A stretch of 64,000 nt of DNA from Xanthomonas sp. (GCA_018262705.1 JADFDQ010000003.1:1-64000); one strand, 5' to 3'; positions 38,047 to 47,993 are shown, numbered from the stretch's first letter. Made by a program: numbers and translations. Notes: a model not told the origin generated them from the letters alone.

Positions 38047-38186
38047 GCCGAGCCGTCGAGGCCGCGCGTGACGCGTGGCCTGCAGCGATCGACAGTCAGG
38101 CGTGGATCGCTCCAGCAGCGTACGTCCGCAAGTCCGCCACAACGCAACGGCGTCAGTCCGCGAGCAGGCGAGGGCGGGTACGCAAT

Positions 38187-39032
38187 TCAGTCGTTGTCGG
38201 CCGACAGCTGCGCGCCGCGGACGCGGGCAGCGTGGATTGCCGCATTGACCAGGGTGCGGAAACCGCCGGCTTCGAAGGACTCGATGGCGGCTTGCGTGGT
38301 GCCATTGGGCGACGTGACGCGTCTGCGCAATTCGGCGGCGTCCACGTCGGCTTCGGTCAGCATGCGTCCGGCACCGAGGATGGTTTGCAGCGTAAGCCGG
38401 CGCGCGGCGTCCGGCGCGAGGCCTTCCCGGATGCCGGCGACGATCATGGCTTCGGCCAGCAGAAAGACATAGGCCGGGCCACTGCCGGACAGCGCCGTCA
38501 CCGCGTCCATTTGCGCTTCGTCTTCGATCCAAAGGGCCGTGCCCGCCGCCGCCAGCAGCGCTTGTGCGAGCGCGCGTCCGGCCGTGTCGACGCCGGGGCG
38601 GGCGAACAATCCGGAGGCGCCAGCGCCCAGCAACGCGGGCGTGTTGGGCATCACCCGCACGATCCGGTTGCAGCCAGCCAGCCAGCGTCCGATCTGGCTG
38701 CTGGTGATGCCGGCCGCGATTGAAATGACCAGGGGATTGCCCGCGATGGCCAGCGGTGCCAGCCCTTCGCAGACCGGGCGCATGACCTGCGGCTTGACCG
38801 CGAACACCCAGGTCGACGCGCCTGCGACCGCCTGCGCGGCCTGCTCGAAGACGGCCACCCCGAAATCGTTGTGCAGCGCCTCGCGCATCGGTGGCACCGG
38901 TTCGGCGACGCGCACGCTTGCGGGATCGACGCCTTGTCGGAGCAGCCCGCCGATCAGGCTGCGGGCCATGTTGCCGCCGCCGATGAAGGCGATCGAACCG
39001 GAATGCGAGAGGGGGGATTCGTTGGCAGTCAT
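38187..39032 (-). CDS. proC: pyrroline-5-carboxylate reductase
   Basis: 281 aa. Rossmann motif IAFIGGGNMARSLIGGLLRQG, the NADPH-binding VFAVKPQVM, and the P5CR signature ALSGSGPAYVFLLAEAMIVAGIREGL. LRRRVTSPNGTTQAAI closes the active site. It catalyses the last step of proline synthesis. It lies 23 bp after yggS in the same direction; the yggS-proC pair is a common bacterial arrangement. Confidence 0.97.
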   Translation of the reverse strand: MTANESPLSHSGSIAFIGGGNMARSLIGGLLRQGVDPASVRVAEPVPPMREALHNDFGVAVFEQAAQAVAGASTWVFAVKPQVMRPVCEGLAPLAIAGNPLVISIAAGITSSQIGRWLAGCNRIVRVMPNTPALLGAGASGLFARPGVDTAGRALAQALLAAAGTALWIEDEAQMDAVTALSGSGPAYVFLLAEAMIVAGIREGLAPDAARRLTLQTILGAGRMLTEADVDAAELRRRVTSPNGTTQAAIESFEAGGFRTLVNAAIHAARVRGAQLSADND

Positions 39033-39055
39033 GGCAACCGGGATGAAGGGTGGAA

Positions 39056-39751
39056 TCAGGATTTCGGCGGGCGCGGGCCGAACAGCGCGCTGCCCACCCG
39101 CACCATGGTCGCACCTTCTGCGATGGCTTCGGCGAAATCCTCGCTCATGCCCATCGACAGGGTGTCGATGCCGTGGTGAGTGGAGGCAAGTTCGGCGAAC
39201 AACGCTGCCATCGCCCGGAACCCGGCGCGGCGGCGGGCCATGTCCGGATCGGGCGACGGAATCGCCATCAGTCCGCGCAGGCGCAGCCGCGGCTGCGCGG
39301 CGATGGCCTCGGCCAGTGCCGGAATCTGCTCGGGACGGCAGCCGCTTTTGCCGGTTTCATCGTCGATGTTCACCTGAATCAGCGCGTTCAGCGGCGGCAT
39401 GTCCGCCGGGCGGTGCTGCGCCAGCGCGGTCACCAGCTTGGCTCGATCCACGGTTTGCACCCAATCGAAGGTGCGGGCGACCAGATCGGCCTTGTTGGAC
39501 TGCAGATGGCCGATCAGATGCCATTCCAATGCGAGGTCGCGCAATGCGGCGATCTTGGGCAGCGCCTCTTGCACGTAGTTTTCGCCAAAGGCCTTTTGGC
39601 CGGCGCCAGCGAGGGCGGAAATGGCCGCGACGTCGCGGGTTTTGGAAACCGCCAGCAGTCGCGCGATTGGCCTTCCCGAAGCGCAGCTTGCGTTTTCAAT
39701 CAGGGAGAGGATGGAGACCAGAGCGGTGGGCGGGTCGAGGGTCTGCGGCAC
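39056..39751 (-). CDS. yggS: YggS/PLPBP-family pyridoxal phosphate homeostasis protein
   Basis: 231 aa, the normal size, from a GTG at 39751 (VPQTLDPPTALVSILSLIE). No in-frame ATG exists before the conserved core, so a non-ATG start is needed; the exact codon is a best guess. The PLP lysine is in RLLAVSKTRDVAAI, followed by FGENYVQEALPKI, WHLIGHLQSNKA, LIQVNIDDETGKSG, and LSMGMSEDFAEAIAEGATMVRVGSALFG. It controls PLP levels and amino-acid homeostasis. It is divergent from pilT, 111 bp apart. Confidence 0.93.
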   Translation of the reverse strand: MPQTLDPPTALVSILSLIENASCASGRPIARLLAVSKTRDVAAISALAGAGQKAFGENYVQEALPKIAALRDLALEWHLIGHLQSNKADLVARTFDWVQTVDRAKLVTALAQHRPADMPPLNALIQVNIDDETGKSGCRPEQIPALAEAIAAQPRLRLRGLMAIPSPDPDMARRRAGFRAMAALFAELASTHHGIDTLSMGMSEDFAEAIAEGATMVRVGSALFGPRPPKS

Positions 39752-39862
39752 GGTGGTTGAATACGGGCACGAATGGCGCTCATACTGCCCCGGTAGCCGC
39801 CGGAACGCCAAGTGCCGGCAAGTGGCATGAACGAATTTATTTGACAGGGGCGGAGAGAACGC

Positions 39863-40900
39863 ATGGATATTGCCGAACTGCTGGCATTCTCGGTCAAGAA
39901 CAAGGCTTCGGACTTGCATCTTTCGGCCGGCTTGCCGCCGATGATCCGCGTCGATGGCGACGTGCGCCGCATCAATATCCCGGCACTGGATCACAAGCAG
40001 GTGCACGCGCTGGTGTACGACATCATGTCGGACAAGCAGCGCCGCGACTACGAAGAATTCCTTGAGGTCGACTTCAGCTTCGAGATTCCCGGGCTGGCGC
40101 GATTCCGCGTCAACGCCTTCAACCAGAACCGCGGCGCCGGCGCGGTGTTCCGTACCATTCCCTCGGAAGTGCTCACCCTCGAGGATCTCGGTTGCCCGCG
40201 CATCTTCAAGGAACTGATCGAACAGCCGCAAGGGCTCATTCTCGTCACCGGGCCGACCGGTTCGGGCAAGTCGACCACGCTGGCGGCGATGATCGACCAC
40301 ATCAACAAGAAAGACTACAGCCACATCCTCTCGGTCGAGGATCCGATCGAATTCGTCCACACCGCGCAGAAGTGCCTGATCAACCAGCGCGAAGTGCACC
40401 GCGACACCCACGGTTTCAACGAAGCCCTGCGTTCGGCGCTGCGCGAAGACCCGGACATCATCCTGGTCGGCGAGTTGCGCGACCTGGAAACGATTCGGCT
40501 GGCGCTGACCGCGGCCGAGACCGGCCACCTGGTGTTCGCCACCTTGCACACCTCCAGCGCGGCCAAGACCATCGACCGCATCATCGACGTGTTCCCCGCC
40601 GGTGAAAAGCCGATGGTGCGTTCGATGCTGTCGGAATCGCTGCGCGCGGTGATCGCACAGGCGCTGCTGAAGAAGATCGGCGGCGGCCGCACCGCGGCGT
40701 GGGAGATCATGGTCGGCACCCCGGCCATCCGCAATCTGATTCGCGAAGACAAGGTGGCGCAGATGTATTCGTCGATCCAGACCGGTCAGGCGACCGGCAT
40801 GCAGACGCTGGATCAGCACCTGCAAGATCTGGTCAAGCGCAGCTTGATCAGCCGCCAGCAGGCGGCGGAATATGCGAAGGACAAGCGGTTGTTCGAGTGA
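39863..40900 (+). CDS. pilT: type IV pilus retraction ATPase PilT
   Basis: 345 aa. MDIAELLAFSVKNKASDLHLSAG starts the N-terminal PAS-like domain. The ATPase core has Walker A GPTGSGKST (131-139), an Asp box, atypical Walker B LREDPDIILVGELRDLETI, and a His box ETGHLVFATLHTSSAAKTIDR. PilT's AIRNLIRE retraction motif is present. It depolymerises pili for twitching motility. GGGCGGAGAGAACGC precedes the ATG. pilU follows after a 160-bp palindromic spacer. Confidence 0.97.
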   Translation: MDIAELLAFSVKNKASDLHLSAGLPPMIRVDGDVRRINIPALDHKQVHALVYDIMSDKQRRDYEEFLEVDFSFEIPGLARFRVNAFNQNRGAGAVFRTIPSEVLTLEDLGCPRIFKELIEQPQGLILVTGPTGSGKSTTLAAMIDHINKKDYSHILSVEDPIEFVHTAQKCLINQREVHRDTHGFNEALRSALREDPDIILVGELRDLETIRLALTAAETGHLVFATLHTSSAAKTIDRIIDVFPAGEKPMVRSMLSESLRAVIAQALLKKIGGGRTAAWEIMVGTPAIRNLIREDKVAQMYSSIQTGQATGMQTLDQHLQDLVKRSLISRQQAAEYAKDKRLFE

Positions 40901-40910
40901 TTCAAGGTAC

Positions 40911-41051
40911 CGGGAACCAGGAACCGGGGACCGGGGAGAGCAAGGATGCTCGGAATGTTTTTAAGATGATTGGCTGTGTGGCGAGAGCGCGGGGTCCACG
41001 ACGAAAAGCAATTGCTTTTCTCGGTTCCCGGCTTCCTGTCCCCGCTCCCGG
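40911..41051. repeat. palindromic intergenic element between pilT and pilU
   Basis: Left arm CGGGAACCAGGAACCGGGGA and right arm TCGGTTCCCGGCTTCCTGTC are imperfect inverted repeats of GGGAACC-like units; the centre holds a perfect 18-bp palindrome GAAAAGCAATTGCTTTTC (41003-41020). It covers nearly the whole spacer. It looks like a dispersed repeat or a structured RNA element; the class is not certain. Confidence 0.6.
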
Positions 41052-41060
41052 AGCAACAAC

Positions 41061-42191
41061 ATGAGCAGCATCGATTTCACCTCGTTCCTCAAATTGATGG
41101 CGCATCAGAAGGCGTCGGACCTGTTCATCACCGCCGGCATGCCGCCGTCGATGAAGGTCAACGGGAAAATCAGCCCGATCACCCAGAACCCGCTGACGCC
41201 GCAGCAGTCGCGCGATCTGGTGTTGAACGTGATGTCGCCGCAGCAGCGCGAGGAATTCGAAAAAACCCACGAGTGCAACTTCGCGATCGGCGTGGCCGGG
41301 GTGGGTCGTTTCCGCGTCAGCTGCTTCTACCAGCGCAACCAGGTTGGCATGGTGCTGCGCCGGATCGAGACCCGGATCCCGACTGTCGAAGAACTCAGCC
41401 TGCCGCCGGTGGTCAAGACGCTGGCGATGACCAAGCGCGGCATCATCCTTTTCGTGGGCGCCACCGGCACCGGTAAATCGACCTCGCTGGCAGCGATGAT
41501 CGGCTACCGCAACGCCAATTCGACCGGTCACATCATCACGATCGAAGACCCGATCGAGTTCGTGCACAAGCACGACGGCTGCATCATCACCCAGCGCGAG
41601 GTCGGCATCGACACCGACAGCTGGGACAATGCGCTGAAGAACACCCTGCGCCAGGCGCCGGACGTGATCATGATCGGCGAAGTGCGTACCCGCGAGGGCA
41701 TGGATCATGCCATCGCCTTCGCCGAGACCGGCCACCTGGTGCTGTGCACGCTGCACGCCAACAACGCCAACCAGGCGATGGATCGCATCATCAACTTCTT
41801 CTCGGAAGACCGCCGCAGCCAGCTGTTGATGGATCTGTCACTCAACCTCAAGGGCGTGGTCGCGCAGCAACTGGTGCCGACCCCGGACGGCAAGGCGCGT
41901 CGGGTGGCGATGGAAATCCTGCTCGGCACCCCGCTGGTGCAGGACTACATCCGCGACGGCGAGATCCACAAGCTCAAGGAAGTGATGAAGGAATCCGTGC
42001 AGTTGGGCATGAAGACCTTCGACCAGAGCCTGTTCGAGCTGTATCAGGCCGGCGAAATCAGTTACGAGGATGCGCTGCGCTATGCCGACTCGTCCAACGA
42101 GGTGCGCCTGCGGATCAAGTTGGCGCAGGGCGGCGATGCATCCACCCTGGCACAGGGCCTCGACGGGGTGATGGTGGCCGAGGCGCGCTGA
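41061..42191 (+). CDS. pilU: PilT-like retraction ATPase PilU
   Basis: 376 aa. MSSIDFTSFLKLMAHQKASDLFITAG, Walker A GATGTGKST (about 133), Walker B RQAPDVIMIGEVRTREGMDHAI, and His box ETGHLVLCTLHANNANQAMDR. The longer acidic C-terminal part (YEDALRYADSSNEVRLRIKL) distinguishes PilU from PilT. It works with PilT in pilus retraction in Pseudomonas and Vibrio. Confidence 0.96.
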   Translation: MSSIDFTSFLKLMAHQKASDLFITAGMPPSMKVNGKISPITQNPLTPQQSRDLVLNVMSPQQREEFEKTHECNFAIGVAGVGRFRVSCFYQRNQVGMVLRRIETRIPTVEELSLPPVVKTLAMTKRGIILFVGATGTGKSTSLAAMIGYRNANSTGHIITIEDPIEFVHKHDGCIITQREVGIDTDSWDNALKNTLRQAPDVIMIGEVRTREGMDHAIAFAETGHLVLCTLHANNANQAMDRIINFFSEDRRSQLLMDLSLNLKGVVAQQLVPTPDGKARRVAMEILLGTPLVQDYIRDGEIHKLKEVMKESVQLGMKTFDQSLFELYQAGEISYEDALRYADSSNEVRLRIKLAQGGDASTLAQGLDGVMVAEAR

Positions 42192-42302
42192 GCGCCCGGA
42201 AGCGTCGTGTCCGCAGCGGGCTGCCATGGCGGCGGGCATGCGCCTTTCGTCGGCGTGGCTGGCGCAGCGCGTGGACGCGTCGCCTTGGCTTAGAATGCCC
42301 CC

Positions 42303-42869
42303 ATGAACGCGCATGAACACGGTTTCGGCAATCATCTGCTGATCGCGCTGCCGGCGCTGCACGACTCCAATTTCGAACGCAGCGTGACCTTGGTTTGCCA
42401 GCACGATGGCGAAGGCGCCATGGGCGTGATGGTCAACCGTCCGTCCGAATACACGATCGGCGAGATCCTCCAGCAGATGGGCGTGGGCTGCGACGATACG
42501 GTCTTGCTCCAGCAGCCGGTGCTGGCCGGAGGGCCGGTGCATACCGAACGCGGTTTCGTCGTCCACGACGGTGACCGCACCTGGGATTCTTCGATCGAAA
42601 TCGGCGATGGCCTGTACCTGACCACTTCGCGCGACGTGCTCGAGGCGATGGCGCGCGGCGAAGGTCCGACCAAGGCGCTGGTGGCGCTGGGCTGTGCCGG
42701 TTGGGGCGCCGGGCAGCTTGAGCAGGAACTGGTGGACGACAGCTGGCTGCTGGTGCCCAACCGCCGCGACGTGCTGTTCGAACTGCCGCTGGCGCAGCGC
42801 TGGCAGGCCGCGGCCGGCAGCATCGGCGTGGATCTGGTCAACCACGCCAGCCACAGCGGACACGCATGA
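42303..42869 (+). CDS. algH: YqgE/AlgH family protein
   Basis: 188 aa DUF179 protein: [64 protein letters not shown], and [16 protein letters not shown] are family hallmarks. The structure is known in the family, but the biochemical role is not settled; AlgH was named for an effect on alginate in Pseudomonas. It overlaps ruvX by 4 bp (ATGA), the usual yqgE-yqgF pairing. Confidence 0.93.
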   Translation: MNAHEHGFGNHLLIALPALHDSNFERSVTLVCQHDGEGAMGVMVNRPSEYTIGEILQQMGVGCDDTVLLQQPVLAGGPVHTERGFVVHDGDRTWDSSIEIGDGLYLTTSRDVLEAMARGEGPTKALVALGCAGWGAGQLEQELVDDSWLLVPNRRDVLFELPLAQRWQAAAGSIGVDLVNHASHSGHA

Positions 42870-43354
42870 ATACTGGCGTCCAGACCGCAGCGGCGGCGCA
42901 CGGCCTGCCGCCGGATGCCATCGTGCTGGGGTTCGACGTCGGCACGCGCCGGATCGGCGTGGCGATCGGCAATCCGCTACTGGGGTCGGCGCGCGCCATC
43001 GGGATGGTGGCCGTGCATGCCGGGGAGCCGGACTGGAGCGAGGTCGATCGGCTGGCACGCCAATGGCGGCCTGCAGGCTGCGTTGTTGGCGATCCGATGA
43101 CGCTGGATGGCAGCGATCAGCCGATTCGCAGAACGGCCCAGGCGTTTGCGCGCACGCTGCACGAGCGCCTGCGCCTGCCGGTGGTGCTGGTCGACGAGCG
43201 CAACAGCTCGCAGGAAGCGGCGCAGCGGTTCGCCGAATCCCGTGCGAGCGGACGCAGCCGGCGTCGCGATGCCGAAGCACTCGATGCGCTGGCAGCGGTG
43301 GTCATCGTCGAACGCTGGTTTGCAGCGCCGCAGGATGCGATCGTTGTTGCGTAG
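42866..43354 (+). CDS. ruvX: Holliday-junction resolvase-like RuvX (YqgF)
   Basis: 162 aa RNase H-fold nuclease. Catalytic Asp24 in [33 protein letters not shown] and [17 protein letters not shown] (Asp, Glu) follow; the final acidic residue is in [20 protein letters not shown]. Family roles are 5' end processing of pre-16S rRNA and possible junction cleavage. N-terminal extension of about 20 residues before the core. Confidence 0.94.
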   Translation: MNTGVQTAAAAHGLPPDAIVLGFDVGTRRIGVAIGNPLLGSARAIGMVAVHAGEPDWSEVDRLARQWRPAGCVVGDPMTLDGSDQPIRRTAQAFARTLHERLRLPVVLVDERNSSQEAAQRFAESRASGRSRRRDAEALDALAAVVIVERWFAAPQDAIVVA

Positions 43355-43576
43355 CAGGCGACTTGTTGGCGATTGCGAATTCTTCCGGGGATCCGATACG
43401 CTTGTTTTGACGCGGATAACGCGGGAAAACCAATCAAGGTTACTCCGAAGAAATTCTCGTTTTTCGCGCCGGTCTGCGTCCAGCCGTTCATGGCACGTCC
43501 TTCGAAGTTGCCTCAAGCGCAACAAATTCCACCCGCATGGCGCTAGCGGCGGCGCAAGCTGCGACAATACCCGGCC

Positions 43577-44509
43577 ATGAGCCCACAAGTTGACGAAAGC
43601 GGCCGCCTGCGCCATCTGCTCGATCTCGAACATCTGCCAGTCGCGGCGATCGATGCGCTGCTGCGGCGCGCGCAGGCGTTCACCGATGGCGCGCAGGCTC
43701 CGTCTGCGTTGACCGGAGTCGCGGTGTGCACGCTGTTTTTCGAGCCATCCACGCGCACCCGGCTGAGCTTCCAACTCGCGGCGCAGCGGCTGGGTGCGCA
43801 GATCCTCAATTTCGATGCATCGACATCCTCGACGACCAAGGGCGAGGTCGATCTCGACACCTTTCGCACCATCCAGGCGATGGGCGTGCGCGGGTTCGTG
43901 GTGCGTCACAAGACCGACGGCGCGGTCGCGGCGCTGGCGCAAGCAGCGGAAGCAGGCGTGGCGGTGGTCAACGCCGGCGACGGCCGCAGCCACCACCCCA
44001 GTCAGGGCTTGCTCGACATGCTGACCCTGCGCCAGGCCAAGGGCGAGGATTTCTCGAAGCTCAAGGTCGTGATCGTCGGCGACGTGAAGCATTCGCGGGT
44101 GGCGCGTTCCGACCTGCACGCGCTGCGCGCGCTGGACTGCGGCGAGATCCGCGTCTGCGGCCCGGCGTCCTTGCTGCCGGATGCCGCAACGTTGGCCGGT
44201 TGCGGCGTCTTCCACGATTTCGACGCCGCGCTGGAGGGCGTGGACGCAGTCATGATGCTGCGCCTGCAGCGCGAGCGCATGGCCGAAGGATTGGTCGAAT
44301 CGCTGGACGACTACCACCGCGCTTACGGCCTGACCGCCACGCGCCTGCGCCGCGCCGCGCCGGATGCCATCGTCATGCATCCAGGGCCGCTGAACCGAGG
44401 CGTGGAAATCACCGACGCGGTTGCCGACGGCCCGCAGTCGTGGATCCTGCGACAGGTCGCCAACGGCGTGGCGGTGCGGATGGCGGTGCTGGAGGCGGTG
44501 CTGGGTTGA
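43577..44509 (+). CDS. pyrB: aspartate carbamoyltransferase catalytic chain
   Basis: 310 aa. Carbamoyl-phosphate loop FEPSTRTRLSFQLAAQRLGA, catalytic loop NFDASTSSTTKGE, phosphate-binding HPSQGLLDMLTL, aspartate-domain VIVGDVKHSRVARS and MHPGPLNRGVEI. It commits carbamoyl phosphate to pyrimidine synthesis. No pyrI or pyrC lies alongside. The 222-bp region before it shows no clear attenuator. Convergent with mgtE, 12 bp apart. Confidence 0.97.
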   Translation: MSPQVDESGRLRHLLDLEHLPVAAIDALLRRAQAFTDGAQAPSALTGVAVCTLFFEPSTRTRLSFQLAAQRLGAQILNFDASTSSTTKGEVDLDTFRTIQAMGVRGFVVRHKTDGAVAALAQAAEAGVAVVNAGDGRSHHPSQGLLDMLTLRQAKGEDFSKLKVVIVGDVKHSRVARSDLHALRALDCGEIRVCGPASLLPDAATLAGCGVFHDFDAALEGVDAVMMLRLQRERMAEGLVESLDDYHRAYGLTATRLRRAAPDAIVMHPGPLNRGVEITDAVADGPQSWILRQVANGVAVRMAVLEAVLG

Positions 44510-44521
44510 CACTGAACCCGT

Positions 44522-45883
44522 TCAGCGCAACAGCACCAGCGTCGCCAGACCGAGGAAGGTGAAAAAGCCCAGCGAGTCGGTCAGTGCGGTCAGGAAGATA
44601 CCGCTCGCCAGCGCCGGGTCGAAGCGCATGCGCTTGAGGGTCAACGGGATCAGCACGCCTGCGGTGGCGGCGATCAGCAGGTTGCAGGTCAGGGCGATGA
44701 AGATCACCGCCGACAGTCCGACGTTGCTGAACCAGACCCAGACGATGGTGGCGAGCACCGCGCCCATCAACAGGCCGTTGAGCAGGGCCACCCGCAGCTC
44801 CTTCCAAAGCAGCGTCATCACGTTCGACGCACCGATCTGACCGAGCGCCAGGCCGCGCACCATCAGCGCCATCACCTGGGTGCCGGCGTTGCCGCCAAGG
44901 CCGGCAACCATCGGCATCAGCACCGCCAGCGCGACCAACTGGTCGATGGTGTGCTCGAACTGGCCGACCACGTTGGCGGCGATGAAAGCGGTACACAGGT
45001 TGACCGACAGCCACACGAGGCGACGCCGCATCGCGCGCCAGACCGGGCTGAACAGGTCTTCGTCCTCGTCGAGGCCGGCGGCCGACATCGCCTGGTGCTC
45101 GGCCTGCTCGCGGATGATGTCGACCACGTCGTCGATGGTGATGCGGCCGAGCAGGACGTTGTTGGCGTCCACCACCGGCGCACTGATCCAGTCGTGGTCG
45201 GAAAACTTGCGTGCGACTTCCTCGGATGTTTCATCGACGTCGATGGCGGGTTGTTCGTCGTCGAGCAGATGGTTGATCGGCGTGCCCGGTTCATGGGTCA
45301 ACAGCGCCTGCAGCGCGATCCGGCCGAGGTACTGGTGGCGCTTGCTCTCGACGTAGAGGTGGTCGGTGTGGTCGGGAAGTTCGCCGCGCAGGCGCAGGTA
45401 GCGCAGCACCACGTCGACCGTGGTGTCGGCGCGCACCGTCACCACGTCCGGGTTCATCAGGCGTCCGGCGGTGTCCTCGTCGTAGGACAACACCTGTTCG
45501 AGGCGATCGCGGTTTTCGCGATCCATCGATTTCAGGACTTCCTCGATGACCGCGTCCGGCAGGTCTTCGGCCAGATCGGCAAGGTCGTCGATGTCGAGGT
45601 CGGACGCAGCGGCGACCAGCTCGTCCGGATCCATGTCGGCGATCAGGCCTTCGCGCACCTCATCGCCGACGTGGACCAGCACCTCGCCGTCGTCTTCGGG
45701 ATCGACCAGACCCCAGACCACCGAGCGCTTGGCGGGCGGCAGCGATTCGAGCAGGTTGCCGATTTCGGCCGGAGACAGCGTGTTGACCATCCGCCGCACC
45801 GGACCCAGCCGGCCGCTGTCCAGCGCGTCGGACAACAGACGCAGCTGGCGCGCAGGCTTGTCGTGGCGAATGGTTTCGGCCAT
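44522..45883 (-). CDS. mgtE: magnesium transporter MgtE
   Basis: 453 aa from the ATG at 45883; the track TTG start adds 13 residues. Cytoplasmic N domain (PAEIGNLLESLPPAKRSVVWG and similar helical repeats) and two CBS domains (LMNPDVVTVRADTTVDVVLRYL; VDETSEEVARKFSDHDWISAPVVD), which together sense Mg2+, are followed by five membrane segments with the signature MPMVAGLGGNAGTQVMALMVRGLAL. It is the last gene of the long kdsD-ptsI block in transcription direction. Confidence 0.95.
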   Translation of the reverse strand: MAETIRHDKPARQLRLLSDALDSGRLGPVRRMVNTLSPAEIGNLLESLPPAKRSVVWGLVDPEDDGEVLVHVGDEVREGLIADMDPDELVAAASDLDIDDLADLAEDLPDAVIEEVLKSMDRENRDRLEQVLSYDEDTAGRLMNPDVVTVRADTTVDVVLRYLRLRGELPDHTDHLYVESKRHQYLGRIALQALLTHEPGTPINHLLDDEQPAIDVDETSEEVARKFSDHDWISAPVVDANNVLLGRITIDDVVDIIREQAEHQAMSAAGLDEDEDLFSPVWRAMRRRLVWLSVNLCTAFIAANVVGQFEHTIDQLVALAVLMPMVAGLGGNAGTQVMALMVRGLALGQIGASNVMTLLWKELRVALLNGLLMGAVLATIVWVWFSNVGLSAVIFIALTCNLLIAATAGVLIPLTLKRMRFDPALASGIFLTALTDSLGFFTFLGLATLVLLR

Positions 45884-45996
45884 GCGGGATTCCGGCGAAG
45901 AGGGCGGGGACACCTCGCGCAACGGAACGCGCGGGCGCCGTGTCAGGCGTTCATGATCCGCGCATTATCCCCCGAGCTGAGGGAACCAGCCAGCCT

Positions 45997-47724
45997 TCAG
46001 TGCGTCGCAATGCGATTCGCGGCAACCCAGCGTTCGATCCCGGCGCGGGTTTTGGCCCGCAGCAGCGATGCGGTGCCGGCGCGCAGTTTGCCAAGATCGC
46101 AGCCGCGGATGGCCTGGCGGACTTCCAGCAGATGGGTCGGGTGCAGGCTCAGTTCATTCAGACCCAGCGCCAGCAGCAAAGGAATGAGGCTGGGTTCGGC
46201 CGCGATTTCGCCGCACAACGTGACAGGAACGGCGCGCTTGCGAGCGGTTTTGATGATCTCGTGCAAGACCCGCAGTACGGCTGGATGCAGCGGGGTGAAC
46301 AGGGCGTCCAGCGCTTCGTTGGTGCGGTCGACGGCCAGCAGGTACTGCACCAGGTCATTGCTGCCGATGGCCAGAAAATCGGCCAGCCCGATGAAGCTGG
46401 GCAGAATCAGCGCGGCGGAAGGCACCTCGATCATCGCGCCGAGCGGGATCTGCGGCGCGATTTCCCGACCTTCCGCGCGCAGTTCGTCCGCAGCGGTGTC
46501 GAGCGCCGCGCGCACGGTGCGCAGCTCCTCGATGGCGCTGACCATCGGCACCAGCACCCGCACCGGACCGTAGCCGGAAGCGCGCACGATGGCGCGCAGT
46601 TGGGCGCGCAACAGTCCCGGGTGGGACAGCGACAGGCGCACGCCGCGCAGGCCGAGCGCGGGATTGGCTTCGTTGCGCAGGCTCAGGCCGGAGCGGTCGG
46701 CCTTGTCGGCGCCAAGATCCAGCGTGCGGATGGTGACGGTGCGGCCGGTCATGGCCAGCACCACGTCGCGGTAGGCGCGGAACTGGACCTCTTCGTCGGG
46801 CAGGTCGCTGCGGCCAAGGAACAGGAATTCGGAGCGGAACAATCCGATGCCGGCAGCGCCCAGCGCATGGGCTTCGCTGGCGTCATCGCGGGTTTCCGCG
46901 TTCGCCCACAGCTTGATGTCGCCGCCGTCGAGGGTGCGGCTGGGCTCGCGCCGCAGTCGATTGAGCTGGCGCCGCTCCGCCCGCGCCTGCGCCACCCGCG
47001 CGTGGTGTTCGCGCAGATCCTTCGCGCCGGGTTCCAGAATGACAAGTCCGGAACTGCCGTCGATCAGCAGCACGTCGCCATCCTTGACGTTCAGAAGCGC
47101 CTGTCCGGCCCCGACAACCAGCGGCAGGTGCAGGCTGCGCGCCATGATCGTGCTGTGCGACAGCGCGCTGCCGCCGGCGGTGACCACGGCGACCACTCCT
47201 TGCGTTTGCAACTGCGCGAGTTCGGCGGGGGAAATGGAATCGGTGACCAGAATATCGCCGGAAACGCCGGGCAGCGCGGTCTTGCGGCTGGTGAGCGCCG
47301 CGTGCAGGCGCTCGATGATGTGGTCGATATCGTCGATGCGGCTGCGCAGATAGGCATCGTCCATCGCGTCGAATGCGGCGGTCAGACGGTTGCGCTGCAG
47401 ACGCAGGGCGTAGTCCGCGGTATACGGACCGGTGCGGATCAAGGTATCGATGCCGGACAGCAGATCGGGGTCGTCGAGCAGCAGGGCGTGCAGGTCGACG
47501 ATCTCGCCGAGTTCCCGCGTCAGTGCGCCCTGGAGGCGCTCGTGCAGGGCGCGCATTTCAGTGCGCACGGTATCGACGGCGGCATGGAAACGGGCGATTT
47601 CGGTTTCGACGTTTTCTTCGGAAATGGTGGTTGCGCCGACCTCAAGCCGGTGCGGTAGCCGCATCCGTGCGCGGCCGATCGCGCATCCGCGCGCCGCCGC
47701 CGTGCCGGACAGGACTTTCCGCAT
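45997..47724 (-). CDS. ptsI: phosphoenolpyruvate-protein phosphotransferase (enzyme I)
   Basis: 575 aa from the ATG at 47724, with GAGGAGAG before it. The HPr-binding helical domain is followed by the phosphohistidine loop VVTAGGSALSHSTIMARSL (His near 190) and the PEP-binding TIM barrel (LFRSEFLFLGRSDLPDEE, RTLDLGADKA, VPMVSAIEELRTVRAAL, FLAIGSNDLVQYLLAVDR). A catalytic Cys is in VTLCGEIAAEP. There is no N-terminal GAF domain, so it is EI rather than EI-Ntr. It phosphorylates HPr, encoded just upstream with a 1-nt overlap. Confidence 0.96.
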   Translation of the reverse strand: MRKVLSGTAAARGCAIGRARMRLPHRLEVGATTISEENVETEIARFHAAVDTVRTEMRALHERLQGALTRELGEIVDLHALLLDDPDLLSGIDTLIRTGPYTADYALRLQRNRLTAAFDAMDDAYLRSRIDDIDHIIERLHAALTSRKTALPGVSGDILVTDSISPAELAQLQTQGVVAVVTAGGSALSHSTIMARSLHLPLVVGAGQALLNVKDGDVLLIDGSSGLVILEPGAKDLREHHARVAQARAERRQLNRLRREPSRTLDGGDIKLWANAETRDDASEAHALGAAGIGLFRSEFLFLGRSDLPDEEVQFRAYRDVVLAMTGRTVTIRTLDLGADKADRSGLSLRNEANPALGLRGVRLSLSHPGLLRAQLRAIVRASGYGPVRVLVPMVSAIEELRTVRAALDTAADELRAEGREIAPQIPLGAMIEVPSAALILPSFIGLADFLAIGSNDLVQYLLAVDRTNEALDALFTPLHPAVLRVLHEIIKTARKRAVPVTLCGEIAAEPSLIPLLLALGLNELSLHPTHLLEVRQAIRGCDLGKLRAGTASLLRAKTRAGIERWVAANRIATH

Positions 47725-47993
47725 CAGCTCTCCTCGTCGAAGCGCCGTTCGAACAGGGCGGTCACGGCCTCCGCAGCGGCCTGCTCGTCGGACCCGTCCA
47801 CCCGCAGCACCACTTCCGCGCCCGGCCCGGCGGCCAGCAGCATCACGCCCATGATGCTCTTGGCGTTGACCTCGCGGCCGCGCACTTCCAGCGTGGCCGC
47901 ACTCTGGAACGCGGACAGCACGTGAACCAGCTTGGCCGTTGCGCGGGCGTGCAGGCCGAGCTTGTTGATCACTTTCAGCTCGCGGCGAATCAT
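47724..47993 (-). CDS. ptsH: phosphocarrier protein HPr
   Basis: 89 aa. Active His15 in NKLGLHARATA and regulatory Ser46 in NAKSIMGVMLLAAG; both are intact, matching the presence of HPr kinase in the same block. It relays phosphate from EI to EIIA-type proteins, here probably the EIIA-Man-like protein encoded 36 bp upstream. Confidence 0.96.
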   Translation of the reverse strand: MIRRELKVINKLGLHARATAKLVHVLSAFQSAATLEVRGREVNAKSIMGVMLLAAGPGAEVVLRVDGSDEQAAAEAVTALFERRFDEES

